From DATAXP01 sp036272935 (GTDB lineage: Bacteria; Planctomycetota; Planctomycetia; Pirellulales; PNKZ01): a stretch of DNA of 64,000 bases. The notes under the pieces were generated by a model. The model was given only the letters and a program-made list of their open reading frames with translations, was not told where the DNA came from and did not search any database. Each line of letters opens with the position of its first letter. The stretch's first letter is position 1. Position numbers and translations under genes: made by a program. Location of the stretch: the NCBI GenBank assembly GCA_036272935.1, contig DATAXP010000009.1, positions 1-64,000 on the forward strand, read 5' to 3'. Below are positions 25,663 through 33,615 of this stretch, piece by piece.

Positions 25663-28524
25663 TTACAGCACGTGAATCGTCTTGCTGGCCGCGCTCGAGG
25701 ATACGCCTTTACCGTCAGTTAGTGAGAAACTAACCGTGCGGTCGTACACGCTCATCGACGGATTGGTGTTGTAGTACGCCACGTCGTCGACCACCGCTTG
25801 CACGGCCGCGGCCGTAGCGGCACTGTTGAACTGCACGACTAAAGGCGACGAGCCGGCGCCGCTTCCGAAGTTGCCGATCACCGTGCCGTTGTAAAGCACC
25901 TGGCTGCCATTGAGCGTGATGCCGCCGCCGGCGACGATCGTGAGCACGTCCGCGCTACCGGCGGAGCCAAGGCCCACGGTGAGCTTCGCGGCGGCAAGCC
26001 CATTGCTGCCGGCCGTCACTGTGGCGCCACTGGCGACGACCGTGGCGCTACTTCCTGGCGTGTAGTTCACTGTCGCGCCGAGGTTGCCGATCACCGGCGG
26101 CGACGCAACGAAGTGAATCGTTTCGGTCGCCGGCGTCGACGCGGTGCCCTTGCTGTCGGTGAGCGTGAAGCTTGCCGTGCGATCGTAGATGCTCGGCGTC
26201 GAGTTCGTGTTGTAAAACGCCACCTGGTCGACGACCGCCTGCACGGCCGGAGCCGTGGCCGAGGCGAAGAACTGCACCAGCAACGGCGACGCACCCGCGC
26301 CAGCCGTGAAGTTGGCGACTGCCGTGCCGTTGTAGCTGAGCGTGCTGCCGGAAATCGTGACGCCGCTGCCGGCGACGACCGTCACGACGTCGGCGCCGCC
26401 GGACGAGCCAACGCTCACCGTCAGCTTTGCGTCGGCCAAGCCGTTGCTACCGGCGGTGACGGTAGCGCCCGAAGCCAGCAAGGTCGCGCCGCTGCCGGCT
26501 GTGTAGGTCACCGTACCGCTGATGTTACCAATCGCCGGCGGCGAGGCGACGAAATGTACCGTCTTGGTTACCGGTGTCGATGCGACGTTCTTGCTGTCGG
26601 TGAGCGTGAAGCCGATCGTGCGATCGTAGACGCTTGCCGAGCCGTTGGTGTTGTAGAACGCCACGTGCTCGATCACGGCCTGGACGCTGGTCTGCGTCGC
26701 CGCGCCGTTGAATTGGACAAGTAACGGCGACGCGCCGGAGCCCGCCACGAAGTTGCCAATGAGCGTGCCGTTGTAGAGCACCTGGCTGCCGCTGGTCGTG
26801 ACACCGCCGCCGGCGGCGATCGTCACCGCATCGGCGCCTCCGGCCGAGCCGACGCTGACCGTGAGCTTTGAGCTGGCCACGCCGTTGCTGCCGGCCGAGA
26901 CCGTGGCGCCGCTGGCGACAATCGTCGGCCCGTTGCCGACCGTGTAGGTCACCGTGCCGCCGAAGTTGCCGATCGCCGGCGGACTGACGGTGTACTCGTA
27001 GGCGCCAATGTCGGGAGCACCGACGCGCGCATCGCCGATCTGGTCGAACGGCAGAATCACAGTCGCGCCGGCAGCGTGCGCCGCCGCGGTGGTGCCGTTG
27101 TAGCCGCGCACCACGGTGACGGTGCCGGAGCTGTAGCTCGTGATCTCGATCTCTTCGTTGTCGATCTGAATAACATACGTGCCGCTGGTGCTGGCGATCG
27201 CGGCGAAGTTCGTGAATGCGCCGCTGGCCAACGAGGTGGCGGTGGCATTGATGCTCGAGGCGAGCGTGGTGATCGGACCGCCGGCGTTGATCGCGGGGCT
27301 GTTGGCCTCGAGGGCCATGGTCTCGGTCGAGCCGCCGTTGTTGGCCAAGGGGCCGAGCAGCGGAATGATCGGGTGGGCCGAGCTGCCGACCTGATTGCCG
27401 GCAACGCCGTTGGCGAGTCCCGATCCCAAGCTGCCCGAGTCGATGCCGATCAGGTTGTTCGTGCTGCCGGCGGCCAGCGCGGCCCCATAGTAGTCGGAGG
27501 CGCTGGGATTGGAATTCACTGGCATGTTGCCCGCGACGATTGTGCTGAGCAACGTGAGCGAGGTTCCGGAGGAAAAGGCTTCGTCATAGATGCCGTCGCC
27601 GTTGTCGAGCGCGGAATTGGCGGCGATCGTCGAGTTGCTGATCACCATGACCCCGCCGTCATTGACCCCGCCGCCGTTACCGGCCGTGTTTCCGGAAACG
27701 GTCGAGTTGCTCAGCGTCATGGTGCCGTGGCTAAAGGCGCTGCCGGAGTTTTCGATTCCGCCGCCGTAGTCGCCGGTGTTGCTGGTGGAGTTTCCCGAAA
27801 TGGTGGAATTGACCACCGTCATGGTGGCGCTATTTTCGATTCCCCCGCCATCGTTGCCAGTATTTCCTGAGATCGTCGAATCACTCACCGTCATCGTGCC
27901 CGCGTTGTAAATCCCTCCGCCGGAGTTGGCGGAATAATTTCCGGAGATCGTCGAATTGATGACCGTCATGATGCCATAGTTTTCGATGCCGCCACCGTTA
28001 ACACTTCCGGAGATCGTCGAATTAGTCAGCAATAAGGTGCCGCCATCGCCCGGCTCCTCGTTAAACAGGCCGCCGCCTTGGCTGGCGTCGATGATCGCGA
28101 GGCCGTTGAGGACGGCATTCCCGCCGATCACGCTGAGCACGCCCGTGGTGTTGTTTCCGCTGATCGTGATCTGATTGCCGCCGTTGATGGTGACTACACC
28201 GACGGACGGGACGACGGTTCCCGCGCCGATTTCGAGTTGACCCTGGCTCAGCGTGATCGTCGAGCCGTTGAGGCTGGCGTCGAACGTGATCGTGTCGGAG
28301 ATGGCGTTGGCGGCGTCGGTGTTGGCCGTGATGATCGCATCGCGCAGCGACACGCCGGAGTGCGACGCCGCGTCGCTGGCGGTCGTCACCACGATTGATG
28401 TCAGCAGCCGGCGGCCTTCGAGCGACTCGAATCCCAGGTTGCGGTAATGACGACGAGCCGAGGTGGACACTGCCTGAAAACGATCACGACGCCGCGAGCC
28501 GCGCAGCCAATGGGGCAGTTTCAT
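25663..28524 (-). CDS. LEPR-XLL beta-helix repeat protein 4
   Basis: This 953-aa paralogue is the first of the four in transcription order. It begins MKLPHWLRGSRRRDRF with LEPR-XLL motif LGFESLEGRRLLTS and GVSLRDAI. The beta-helix repeats (VSDSTISGN, VINSTISGN) span about 140-320. The anchor-Q-like end (GSTNNLIGIDSGSLGSG, NSPAINAG) is interrupted by the conserved module (YVIQIDNEEIEITSY), where the usual IDSEQ reads IDNEE. Three repeats of about 150 residues follow (IGNFGGTVTYT, IGNISGTVTYT, IGNLGATVNYT) and are more alike than those of the other copies, suggesting internal duplication. It ends TIHVL without an anchor. It lies 101 bp after the sigma factor gene, so it may share the tssK-side transcript. 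Confidence 0.88.
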   Translation of the reverse strand: MKLPHWLRGSRRRDRFQAVSTSARRHYRNLGFESLEGRRLLTSIVVTTASDAASHSGVSLRDAIITANTDAANAISDTITFDASLNGSTITLSQGQLEIGAGTVVPSVGVVTINGGNQITISGNNTTGVLSVIGGNAVLNGLAIIDASQGGGLFNEEPGDGGTLLLTNSTISGSVNGGGIENYGIMTVINSTISGNYSANSGGGIYNAGTMTVSDSTISGNTGNDGGGIENSATMTVVNSTISGNSTSNTGDYGGGIENSGSAFSHGTMTLSNSTVSGNTAGNGGGVNDGGVMVISNSTIAANSALDNGDGIYDEAFSSGTSLTLLSTIVAGNMPVNSNPSASDYYGAALAAGSTNNLIGIDSGSLGSGLANGVAGNQVGSSAHPIIPLLGPLANNGGSTETMALEANSPAINAGGPITTLASSINATATSLASGAFTNFAAIASTSGTYVIQIDNEEIEITSYSSGTVTVVRGYNGTTAAAHAAGATVILPFDQIGDARVGAPDIGAYEYTVSPPAIGNFGGTVTYTVGNGPTIVASGATVSAGSNGVASSKLTVSVGSAGGADAVTIAAGGGVTTSGSQVLYNGTLIGNFVAGSGASPLLVQFNGAATQTSVQAVIEHVAFYNTNGSASVYDRTIGFTLTDSKNVASTPVTKTVHFVASPPAIGNISGTVTYTAGSGATLLASGATVTAGSNGLADAKLTVSVGSSGGADVVTVVAGSGVTISGSTLSYNGTAVANFTAGAGASPLLVQFFASATAPAVQAVVDQVAFYNTNSTPSIYDRTASFTLTDSKGTASTPATETIHFVASPPVIGNLGATVNYTPGSSATVVASGATVTAGSNGLAAAKLTVGLGSAGSADVLTIVAGGGITLNGSQVLYNGTVIGNFGSGAGSSPLVVQFNSAATAAAVQAVVDDVAYYNTNPSMSVYDRTVSFSLTDGKGVSSSAASKTIHVL

Positions 28525-28625
28525 CGCCTTGGTCCTTCGCGCACGAAAAGCCGGTGGCCCCTACTTTCGCGCAGGCTAGTCGCTGAAATCGCACGATGCA
28601 AGTAAGATTTTGATTGTGCCGCCCC

Positions 28626-29324
28626 TCACTCAGCGATGCCCGTCGCGCGCAGCGCGCGGGCCAGGCGATCGAGTGTCTTGGCGTGCAGGCGGCTGGCCCA
28701 GGCTTTGCCGATGTTCTGTTGTTGGCCGGCGTCGGTGAGTGTGAGGCCTTCGAAGTAGACGGCGCGGATCAAGCTGCGCGATTCCGCGGGAAGCTGATCG
28801 ATCAGTTCACGCAGCCGCTGGTGCGATTCGCGCTCGGCGGCGACTTCGGCCGGCGGTGGCTGCGCGTCGTCGGCACACTCCCACTCCGATTCTTCATCGC
28901 TTCCGGCGCGGCTCGACAGATAGACCACCGACAAGGCGCGGGTCACGTTCTTGAACCAGTTGGCGTCGTCTTCGGCCGTCGGCGCAGCGGCCTGGGCCGT
29001 GTCTTCCTGCGCCAGGCGCAGCACGTCGCCGGCCATTTGTTCGTATTTGATTTTTCGCGCCTGCGAGCGCTTGAGCCAAGACATCTTCGACAAGCCGTCG
29101 TAGATCGCCCCGCGAATGCGATAGAAGGCGAACGTGGTGAACTGCCCGCCGCGATTGGGATCGAAATCGCGTGCCGCCTCGGCCAGGCCCACCTGGCCGT
29201 AGCCGATCAGGTCGTCCAGTTCCACGCTTGCCGGCAGCGTGCGATGGATCTTCAACGCCAGCGACTTCACCAGCCCCTGGCAATCTTCGATCAGCGATTG
29301 CGTGGATTGGTTGACGGCGGTCAT
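28626..29324 (-). CDS. Sigma-70 family RNA polymerase sigma factor
   Basis: This 232-aa protein is a FliA/SigF-like sigma factor. Region 2 is visible as LPASVELDDLIGYGQVGLAEAARDF, with the conserved -10-binding stretch FTTFAFYRIRGAIYDGL. The C-terminal region 4 has LIDQLPAESRSLIRAVYFEG followed by LTLTDAGQQQNIGKAWASRLHAKTL, a helix-turn-helix. A long acidic linker separates the two, so region 3 is reduced. Start is ATG 29324, overlapping the upstream stop codon as ATGA, so it is translationally coupled to the 127-aa protein and to the tssK-L-M operon. It may direct transcription of the T6SS or the LEPR-XLL genes that follow. That regulon is inferred from position. Confidence 0.88.
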   Translation of the reverse strand: MTAVNQSTQSLIEDCQGLVKSLALKIHRTLPASVELDDLIGYGQVGLAEAARDFDPNRGGQFTTFAFYRIRGAIYDGLSKMSWLKRSQARKIKYEQMAGDVLRLAQEDTAQAAAPTAEDDANWFKNVTRALSVVYLSSRAGSDEESEWECADDAQPPPAEVAAERESHQRLRELIDQLPAESRSLIRAVYFEGLTLTDAGQQQNIGKAWASRLHAKTLDRLARALRATGIAE

Positions 29325-29704
29325 GGTCGCTGCCCGGAGAGACGTGCCCACAAACGCTCGAGACGCTCGCGGGAGTTGGGATCGTCGCACAAGGTCACGG
29401 CAATGCACTGCGAGAGATTGTCGAGCATGGCCGGCGTGAGCCGGCTGCCGACTTGCGATTCGAGCACCGCGCGCACCAGCTCGACGACCACCGGGTCGAC
29501 CTTGAACGCCTTGCCGCGATGAGTGCGGGCGACCTCGGCAAAGTCGCTCAGTGCATCGGCAGCTGAGTCGGGGCGATTGGCCGCCGCCTTGAGCGTTTGA
29601 TCGAGGATTTGTTCCAGCGCGCCGAAGGTCAGCTCGTCGTCATCCTTGGTGCGCTCGGGATGGGCATTCGAGCCGGTGTCGCCGGGTTGGTAGGGACCTG
29701 ACAT
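29321..29704 (-). CDS. Hypothetical protein, 127 aa, T6SS operon
   Basis: This is a soluble acidic protein starting at ATG 29704 (MSGPYQPGDTGSNAHPERTK). The frame extends to 29857, but that part is a palindromic repeat and is unlikely to be coding. The first 35 residues look disordered. The rest is helical: ELTFGALEQILDQTLKAAAN, ELVRAVLESQVGSRL, MLDNLSQCIAVTLCDDP. It has no signal peptide and no known motif. Its last bases overlap the sigma factor start as ATGA, and it follows the tssM-like gene. Such an arrangement suggests a partner or regulator of the sigma factor (for example an anti-sigma factor), but no such fold is visible. Confidence 0.7.
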   Translation of the reverse strand: MSGPYQPGDTGSNAHPERTKDDDELTFGALEQILDQTLKAAANRPDSAADALSDFAEVARTHRGKAFKVDPVVVELVRAVLESQVGSRLTPAMLDNLSQCIAVTLCDDPNSRERLERLWARLSGQRP

Positions 29705-29730
29705 GGGGCGGTCTCTGTGCTCCTTGTTCC

Positions 29731-29853
29731 CCCTCTCCCTTTGGAAGAGGGTGCCCGTCGCCGCGGCGGACGGGTGAGGGTGAACCAAGTCTCGCCGCCG
29801 ATGCCGCTTCGCCCTCATCCGGCCTTCGGCCACCTTCTCCCAGTGGGAGAAGG
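29731..29853. repeat. Palindromic intergenic repeat, copy B
   Basis: This copy has CCCTCTCCCTTTGGAAGAGGG at one end and CACCTTCTCCCAGTGGGAGAAGG at the other, each a short hairpin. GGTGAGGGTGAA and CGCCCTCATCCGGCCTTCGG lie between them. It is related to 10531-10651 and 51851-52030. It fills the gap between the tssM-like gene and the 127-aa gene within the operon. Confidence 0.7.
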
Positions 29854-29857
29854 ACAT

Positions 29858-31468
29858 TTAACTACCATAGAACTTGTAGAACAACGTTCCGCCCAGCACC
29901 AGCAGCATTGCCCCGTCGAATGCCCACAACAGCGTCGCGATGCGGCGCGAGCGCAGTTCTTCAGCAATCGCCGTGCTGGTCCACTCTAACTCTTCCTGCT
30001 GCTCGATGAGCTTGTCGAGCACGCTTTTAACGAACGCCTGCCGATCGTCGCCGTCGCCGACCGCGGCGAAGTAGCAGCCGCCGAACAGCAGTTCGTCGCC
30101 CGGCGCGTCATCCGCGCGGCCATAGCCGCCCGCGAGGATGCTCGTCAGCCGCGATTGCAGATTCCGCCGCACGTTGCACAGCAGCGCGTACAGCTTGGTG
30201 TTGCCTGGCTTGGCCAGCGCGCCGACCTCGCGGAACAAGGCGTAGACAAAATCTTCGAACGCGCCGCAGGCGTGGGCACACACCGCCTCGACGTTCTGCG
30301 CCGTCGGCGTGCCCCATACACCAAAGCCTTTGCCGAAGCGCTGGTTCTTGGCCTTGTCGGCCCCGACGCGCCGCACCAGTTCGCGGAACCCCTTGTCGCG
30401 ATCGAGCCCCACGACCAGGGCCGTCACCGGGCAGCGCAGCTTCAACTCTTGCCGCAGCGTCGCCATGTCGGCCTTCACCGTGCGCTCCACCTCCATCGCT
30501 TCGCGCTGGCCAAGCTGGATCACGCCGTACGGCAGCAGCGTGAGCACACCGTTGATCGGGCACAGCGGTAACCGCGCGCGGCGCAGCAGTCGGCACACGT
30601 ATTCCAGCCGGTGTTGCTGCTCGACCGTGTCTTGCGGCTTGAGCGCGACGACGTTCTTCTGCATCTGGGCGACAAGCTGGCCGACGTTCACATCGTGGCC
30701 GACCATCATCGTGCCGCGGATGTCCCCGCCGCCGGAAGCTTCGCCGCGCGGCAGGGCACCGGTAGTGCCGGCCATCGGCACCGGCATGAGCATCGATGCG
30801 CCGAGCGACGGCGGACCGCCGGGCTCGGCGCCGGCCATGATCGTGCCGCGAATGTCCCCTCCGCCCGCGGGAGCACTGGGGGCGGCGACTGCCATCGGTT
30901 CCAGGCCGCTTTTCTCGCCGCTGGCGGCGAGCTTGCTCATCTGGCCGATCTCGGTGCAGCAGATATATATTGCCTCGGGGGTGGCGTACCAGTGCAGCGC
31001 CGCCGGGCCCTTGGGAGTTTCGTTCACGCGGAACGTCATTCGGGCGGCATGGAACAGGTTCCGCTCCTGCGCCGGGCCGGTGGTCCCCAGTACGAGGAAG
31101 ATCGGAACACTCCCCAGGTCGAGCCCGTTGGCTTGCAATTCGGCCAAGCCCGCCTTCCAGGCGTAGTCGATATCGGGGAACCGCGACACTTCTCCTTGCA
31201 GCCACAGCTTCAACGCCTGGTAGACGACCAGCGGAATGACGACGATCAGCACCGCGATCAGCGTCAGACGACCCGGCTGCCACCAAACCTCGAGGTTTGG
31301 CCGGTTCGCGCTGAAGTAGAACGCCACGTAGACCGTCACCACGCAGCAGATCAGGAACACCGCCACGAGCATCGCCACGCGCGCCGGCAGCGACAGGCCC
31401 AACAGTCGGCGCGGCGCCGAAGTCAGGGCTTGCAGCGGGGCCATCAGATAGCTGAACAAGGTGCCCAT
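29858..31468 (-). CDS. tssM: Reduced TssM/IcmF-like T6SS membrane protein
   Basis: This 536-aa protein resembles only the N-terminal part of TssM, the inner-membrane pump subunit that pairs with TssL; full TssM is about 1,100 aa. Two N-terminal membrane segments lie at about 30-52 (VAMLVAVFLICCVVTVYVAF) and 68-86 (LTLIAVLIVVIPLVVYQAL). The cytoplasmic part has IFLVLGTTGPAQERNLFHAA where family members carry a P-loop. Here the GxxxxGK[ST] lysine is missing. The INGVLTLLPYGVI stretch matches the TssM nucleotide-binding-like domain. A central glycine/proline linker contains GGGDIRGTIM and GGGDIRGTMM. One more membrane segment lies at the C-terminus (ALLWAFDGAMLLVLGGTLFY). The large periplasmic domain is absent. 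It sits 33 bp after tssL. Confidence 0.72.
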   Translation of the reverse strand: MGTLFSYLMAPLQALTSAPRRLLGLSLPARVAMLVAVFLICCVVTVYVAFYFSANRPNLEVWWQPGRLTLIAVLIVVIPLVVYQALKLWLQGEVSRFPDIDYAWKAGLAELQANGLDLGSVPIFLVLGTTGPAQERNLFHAARMTFRVNETPKGPAALHWYATPEAIYICCTEIGQMSKLAASGEKSGLEPMAVAAPSAPAGGGDIRGTIMAGAEPGGPPSLGASMLMPVPMAGTTGALPRGEASGGGDIRGTMMVGHDVNVGQLVAQMQKNVVALKPQDTVEQQHRLEYVCRLLRRARLPLCPINGVLTLLPYGVIQLGQREAMEVERTVKADMATLRQELKLRCPVTALVVGLDRDKGFRELVRRVGADKAKNQRFGKGFGVWGTPTAQNVEAVCAHACGAFEDFVYALFREVGALAKPGNTKLYALLCNVRRNLQSRLTSILAGGYGRADDAPGDELLFGGCYFAAVGDGDDRQAFVKSVLDKLIEQQEELEWTSTAIAEELRSRRIATLLWAFDGAMLLVLGGTLFYKFYGS

Positions 31469-31501
31469 GAACGGCGACGACGCCCCAGGGTGACGACGGT
31501 T

Positions 31502-32146
31502 TCAGATTCCGAAGAAGACAATCCACACACAGATCAACGTGAACGCCGCGACGACGGCTCCCGACAAACTCGACCACACGACGAGCGATTGCCCGATGAG
31601 CGGCGGCGCACCGGCCCCCGGCGCACCGACATCGCTGATCGTCGGCCGCCCTTGCCCCAGCCGGATCGCCAGCGACGTTTGCTTGGTCCAAGTTTCCAAG
31701 TCCGGCGGCAGGCCGCGCGGCTCGGCCAGAGCGGCGGCGACGATCGGATTGCGGTACAGGCCGCGGAAGCCGAGCACGACGCAGATGTAGAACACCTCAA
31801 GCGCGTCGCGCCGCGCCAACGACGACGCTTCCTTAGCGCGCACGTAGAACTGCTCGTTCGCCAAGCGCGTGTTGAACAGATCGACTTCCATCACGTTCTC
31901 GTTCCACCAATCACGTCCCTGCCACTGGGCATCGATCAGCACTTCGTCGATCCAAGCCACGAGCGCGTACCTGGCCAACGCCCAATCCTGCCCTTGACCC
32001 AGCCGTCCTTCGGCCTGGTCGATCCAGCCGCGCAAGCGAGTGCGCTCTTCGTGCGGATCGGGATTTTGGCCCGCGGCAATGCGGTCCAGCAGCTCAAGCA
32101 CGTGCAGGTACACCGGATCGACGGCTTCGGCGAACTTGGGTGTCAT
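31502..32146 (-). CDS. tssL: T6SS membrane-complex protein TssL (DotU family)
   Basis: This 214-aa protein is a DotU/TssL protein of the T6SS membrane complex. Conserved features are YLHVLELLDRI at the N-terminus, the LARYALVAWIDEVLIDAQWQ core and LFNTRLANEQFYVRAKEA. Then come ALEVFYICVVLGFRGLYR and the C-terminal tail anchor (SLSGAVVAAFTLICVWIVFF). It ends at that anchor and has no OmpA-like peptidoglycan-binding extension. The start codon overlaps the tssK stop as ATGA, and the tssM-like gene follows after 33 bp. The TssL-TssM pairing supports the tssM call. Confidence 0.92.
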   Translation of the reverse strand: MTPKFAEAVDPVYLHVLELLDRIAAGQNPDPHEERTRLRGWIDQAEGRLGQGQDWALARYALVAWIDEVLIDAQWQGRDWWNENVMEVDLFNTRLANEQFYVRAKEASSLARRDALEVFYICVVLGFRGLYRNPIVAAALAEPRGLPPDLETWTKQTSLAIRLGQGRPTISDVGAPGAGAPPLIGQSLVVWSSLSGAVVAAFTLICVWIVFFGI

Positions 32147-33615
32147 GCGTGTGTGGGGACCGCGAACAACGCGAATTGAAGCACCACCTGCCGGCCACGC
32201 AGCGAGACGATCAGCTTCCGCTCGCCGGAAAGTTTATCGCGATTGACGATCAAGCTGTCTTTGAGCCGCATCGCCAGCGTGTGTGTCTCGGCTACGTCTT
32301 TCCAGGCGGCGTTCTGCCGGCTCACCTGGTAATACAGCCACTCGCGACTCGCCGGCAGCGCCCGCGGCGGACGTTCCATCGGCACCAAGGCCACGCCTTC
32401 CGCACGGTGGGTGAACAATATTTCCACCTGCCGGCTGCTGCCGAGTTTCAAATCGAGCTGCCCCGGCGAGAGCATTTCGCGGCACTCGGCCTCGGTCAGT
32501 TCGCCGCGCATCACGCCGACGTACCATTGCCAATCGGAGTTGAACCACTTCATCTCCAGGCTGACCTGCATCCCCAGCCCAACGCCGACGAACGGGCGCA
32601 TCTCGTACTCATAATCGCGCACCGAGTTGATCGCCTGCTGGATGCGCTCCTTGATCGCACGGAAGATGCGAGCCAAGTCGTCGTGATCGTAGCGCGGCAG
32701 TTCGGGAGTGCGCCGCTGCCAGTCGACGACGAAGATCGCCAATTGTCCCACGATGCGACACAGCTCGGAATACGCCACCAGTGGATGGATGCCCGCGGCA
32801 AACGCGATCACTTCGAGCGTGGCGCTCGCCTCGTTGAGCCGCGAGAGCATAAACAGCCGGTCGAGGTCGCCCGGCTCCTGGCTTTCGAAGCCGATGCTGC
32901 GATTGACCACCTGCTCGCTGAGCACCTCGATCTTCTTGCCGAGGATGTCGTAGATCGCGCGCACCACACCCAAGGCCAGCGGAGCCCAGGCGTCGGTCGC
33001 CAGCATCGGCGGAAAGTAATTCGGATCGATCCGCGGGGTCGCCTCGCGCTCGCCGGCGCGCTGGATCTGCGCGATCGGCAACACCTCGTAGCCCGATAAG
33101 TCGTCGGTCGACAGCAGCACGCGCACGTTCAGCCGGCGGAACTCAAGCTCCTGGTCGTTCCCACCGCGGCTCTCGTCCTGCGTCGATTGCCGTAGCGCGT
33201 GGTAACGCGGCTTGCCTTGTTCGTCGGTGCGGGCGACGTTCGTGCTGCCGATCTTCAGCTTCGGCACGCCGAGAAACACTTGCACGGTGTCGGTCGAGGC
33301 GAAGGCATCCTTGAGGCTTGCCGACGGCCCCTTCGCGGCGTTCATGGCCGGCTTCAGATCGACGCGATCCGGCTCTTCACCAGGATCGAGCGCGATCAGC
33401 GTGCCGTCGCGCATCCGGGCGTGGCAATGGTTCACCTGCACCTGGTAGTTGGCGATCGCCTCTTCGCTTAGCTCGATCCGCCGCACGCCGTAGTTGAACT
33501 GGTGGTCCCACTGTTCGGACCGCTGGCCGGCTTCCGTCCACGAGCGCTCGGCTGCCTGGAAATGATGGGGCCGGAGGAACAAGCCTTCGGACCAGTGGAT
33601 CGGCAGATTGCGCAT
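32143..33615 (-). CDS. tssK: T6SS baseplate-membrane connector TssK
   Basis: This 490-aa protein is TssK (formerly ImpJ/VasE), the trimeric adaptor that docks the baseplate on the TssJLM complex. The N-terminus is diagnostic: MRNLPIHWSEGLFLRPHHFQ, then the YGVRRIELSEEAI strand. It also has IDPNYFPPMLA and a C-terminal half ending VRQVVLQFALF-like strands. ATG 33615 is chosen because the family starts at this W-EG-FLRPHHFQ block; the frame upstream to 33708 lacks similarity. It is the first gene of the upstream T6SS block, with a perfect hairpin in its leader. It is transcribed divergently from the PSD1 gene at 33923. Confidence 0.94.
   Translation of the reverse strand: MRNLPIHWSEGLFLRPHHFQAAERSWTEAGQRSEQWDHQFNYGVRRIELSEEAIANYQVQVNHCHARMRDGTLIALDPGEEPDRVDLKPAMNAAKGPSASLKDAFASTDTVQVFLGVPKLKIGSTNVARTDEQGKPRYHALRQSTQDESRGGNDQELEFRRLNVRVLLSTDDLSGYEVLPIAQIQRAGEREATPRIDPNYFPPMLATDAWAPLALGVVRAIYDILGKKIEVLSEQVVNRSIGFESQEPGDLDRLFMLSRLNEASATLEVIAFAAGIHPLVAYSELCRIVGQLAIFVVDWQRRTPELPRYDHDDLARIFRAIKERIQQAINSVRDYEYEMRPFVGVGLGMQVSLEMKWFNSDWQWYVGVMRGELTEAECREMLSPGQLDLKLGSSRQVEILFTHRAEGVALVPMERPPRALPASREWLYYQVSRQNAAWKDVAETHTLAMRLKDSLIVNRDKLSGERKLIVSLRGRQVVLQFALFAVPTHA

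Noticed and set aside
15624..28524. Whether the repeats in the LEPR-XLL array are a CRISPR array
   Set aside because: The repeats are in-frame protein repeats of variable length (about 60-90 bases in the helix, about 450 bases at the C-terminus), without equal spacers or identical direct repeats.
15624..28524. LEPR-XLL proteins as T6SS effectors
   Set aside because: They lack VgrG, PAAR, Rhs, MIX or Hcp fusions and start with an export-type LEPR-XLL motif, so I do not call them effectors; only the location is suggestive.
30108..31691. 527-codon minus-strand frame overlapping the tssM-like and tssL genes
   Set aside because: It is Arg/Ala-rich with no hydrophobic pattern, while the overlapping frames show clear membrane segments and TssL/TssM motifs.
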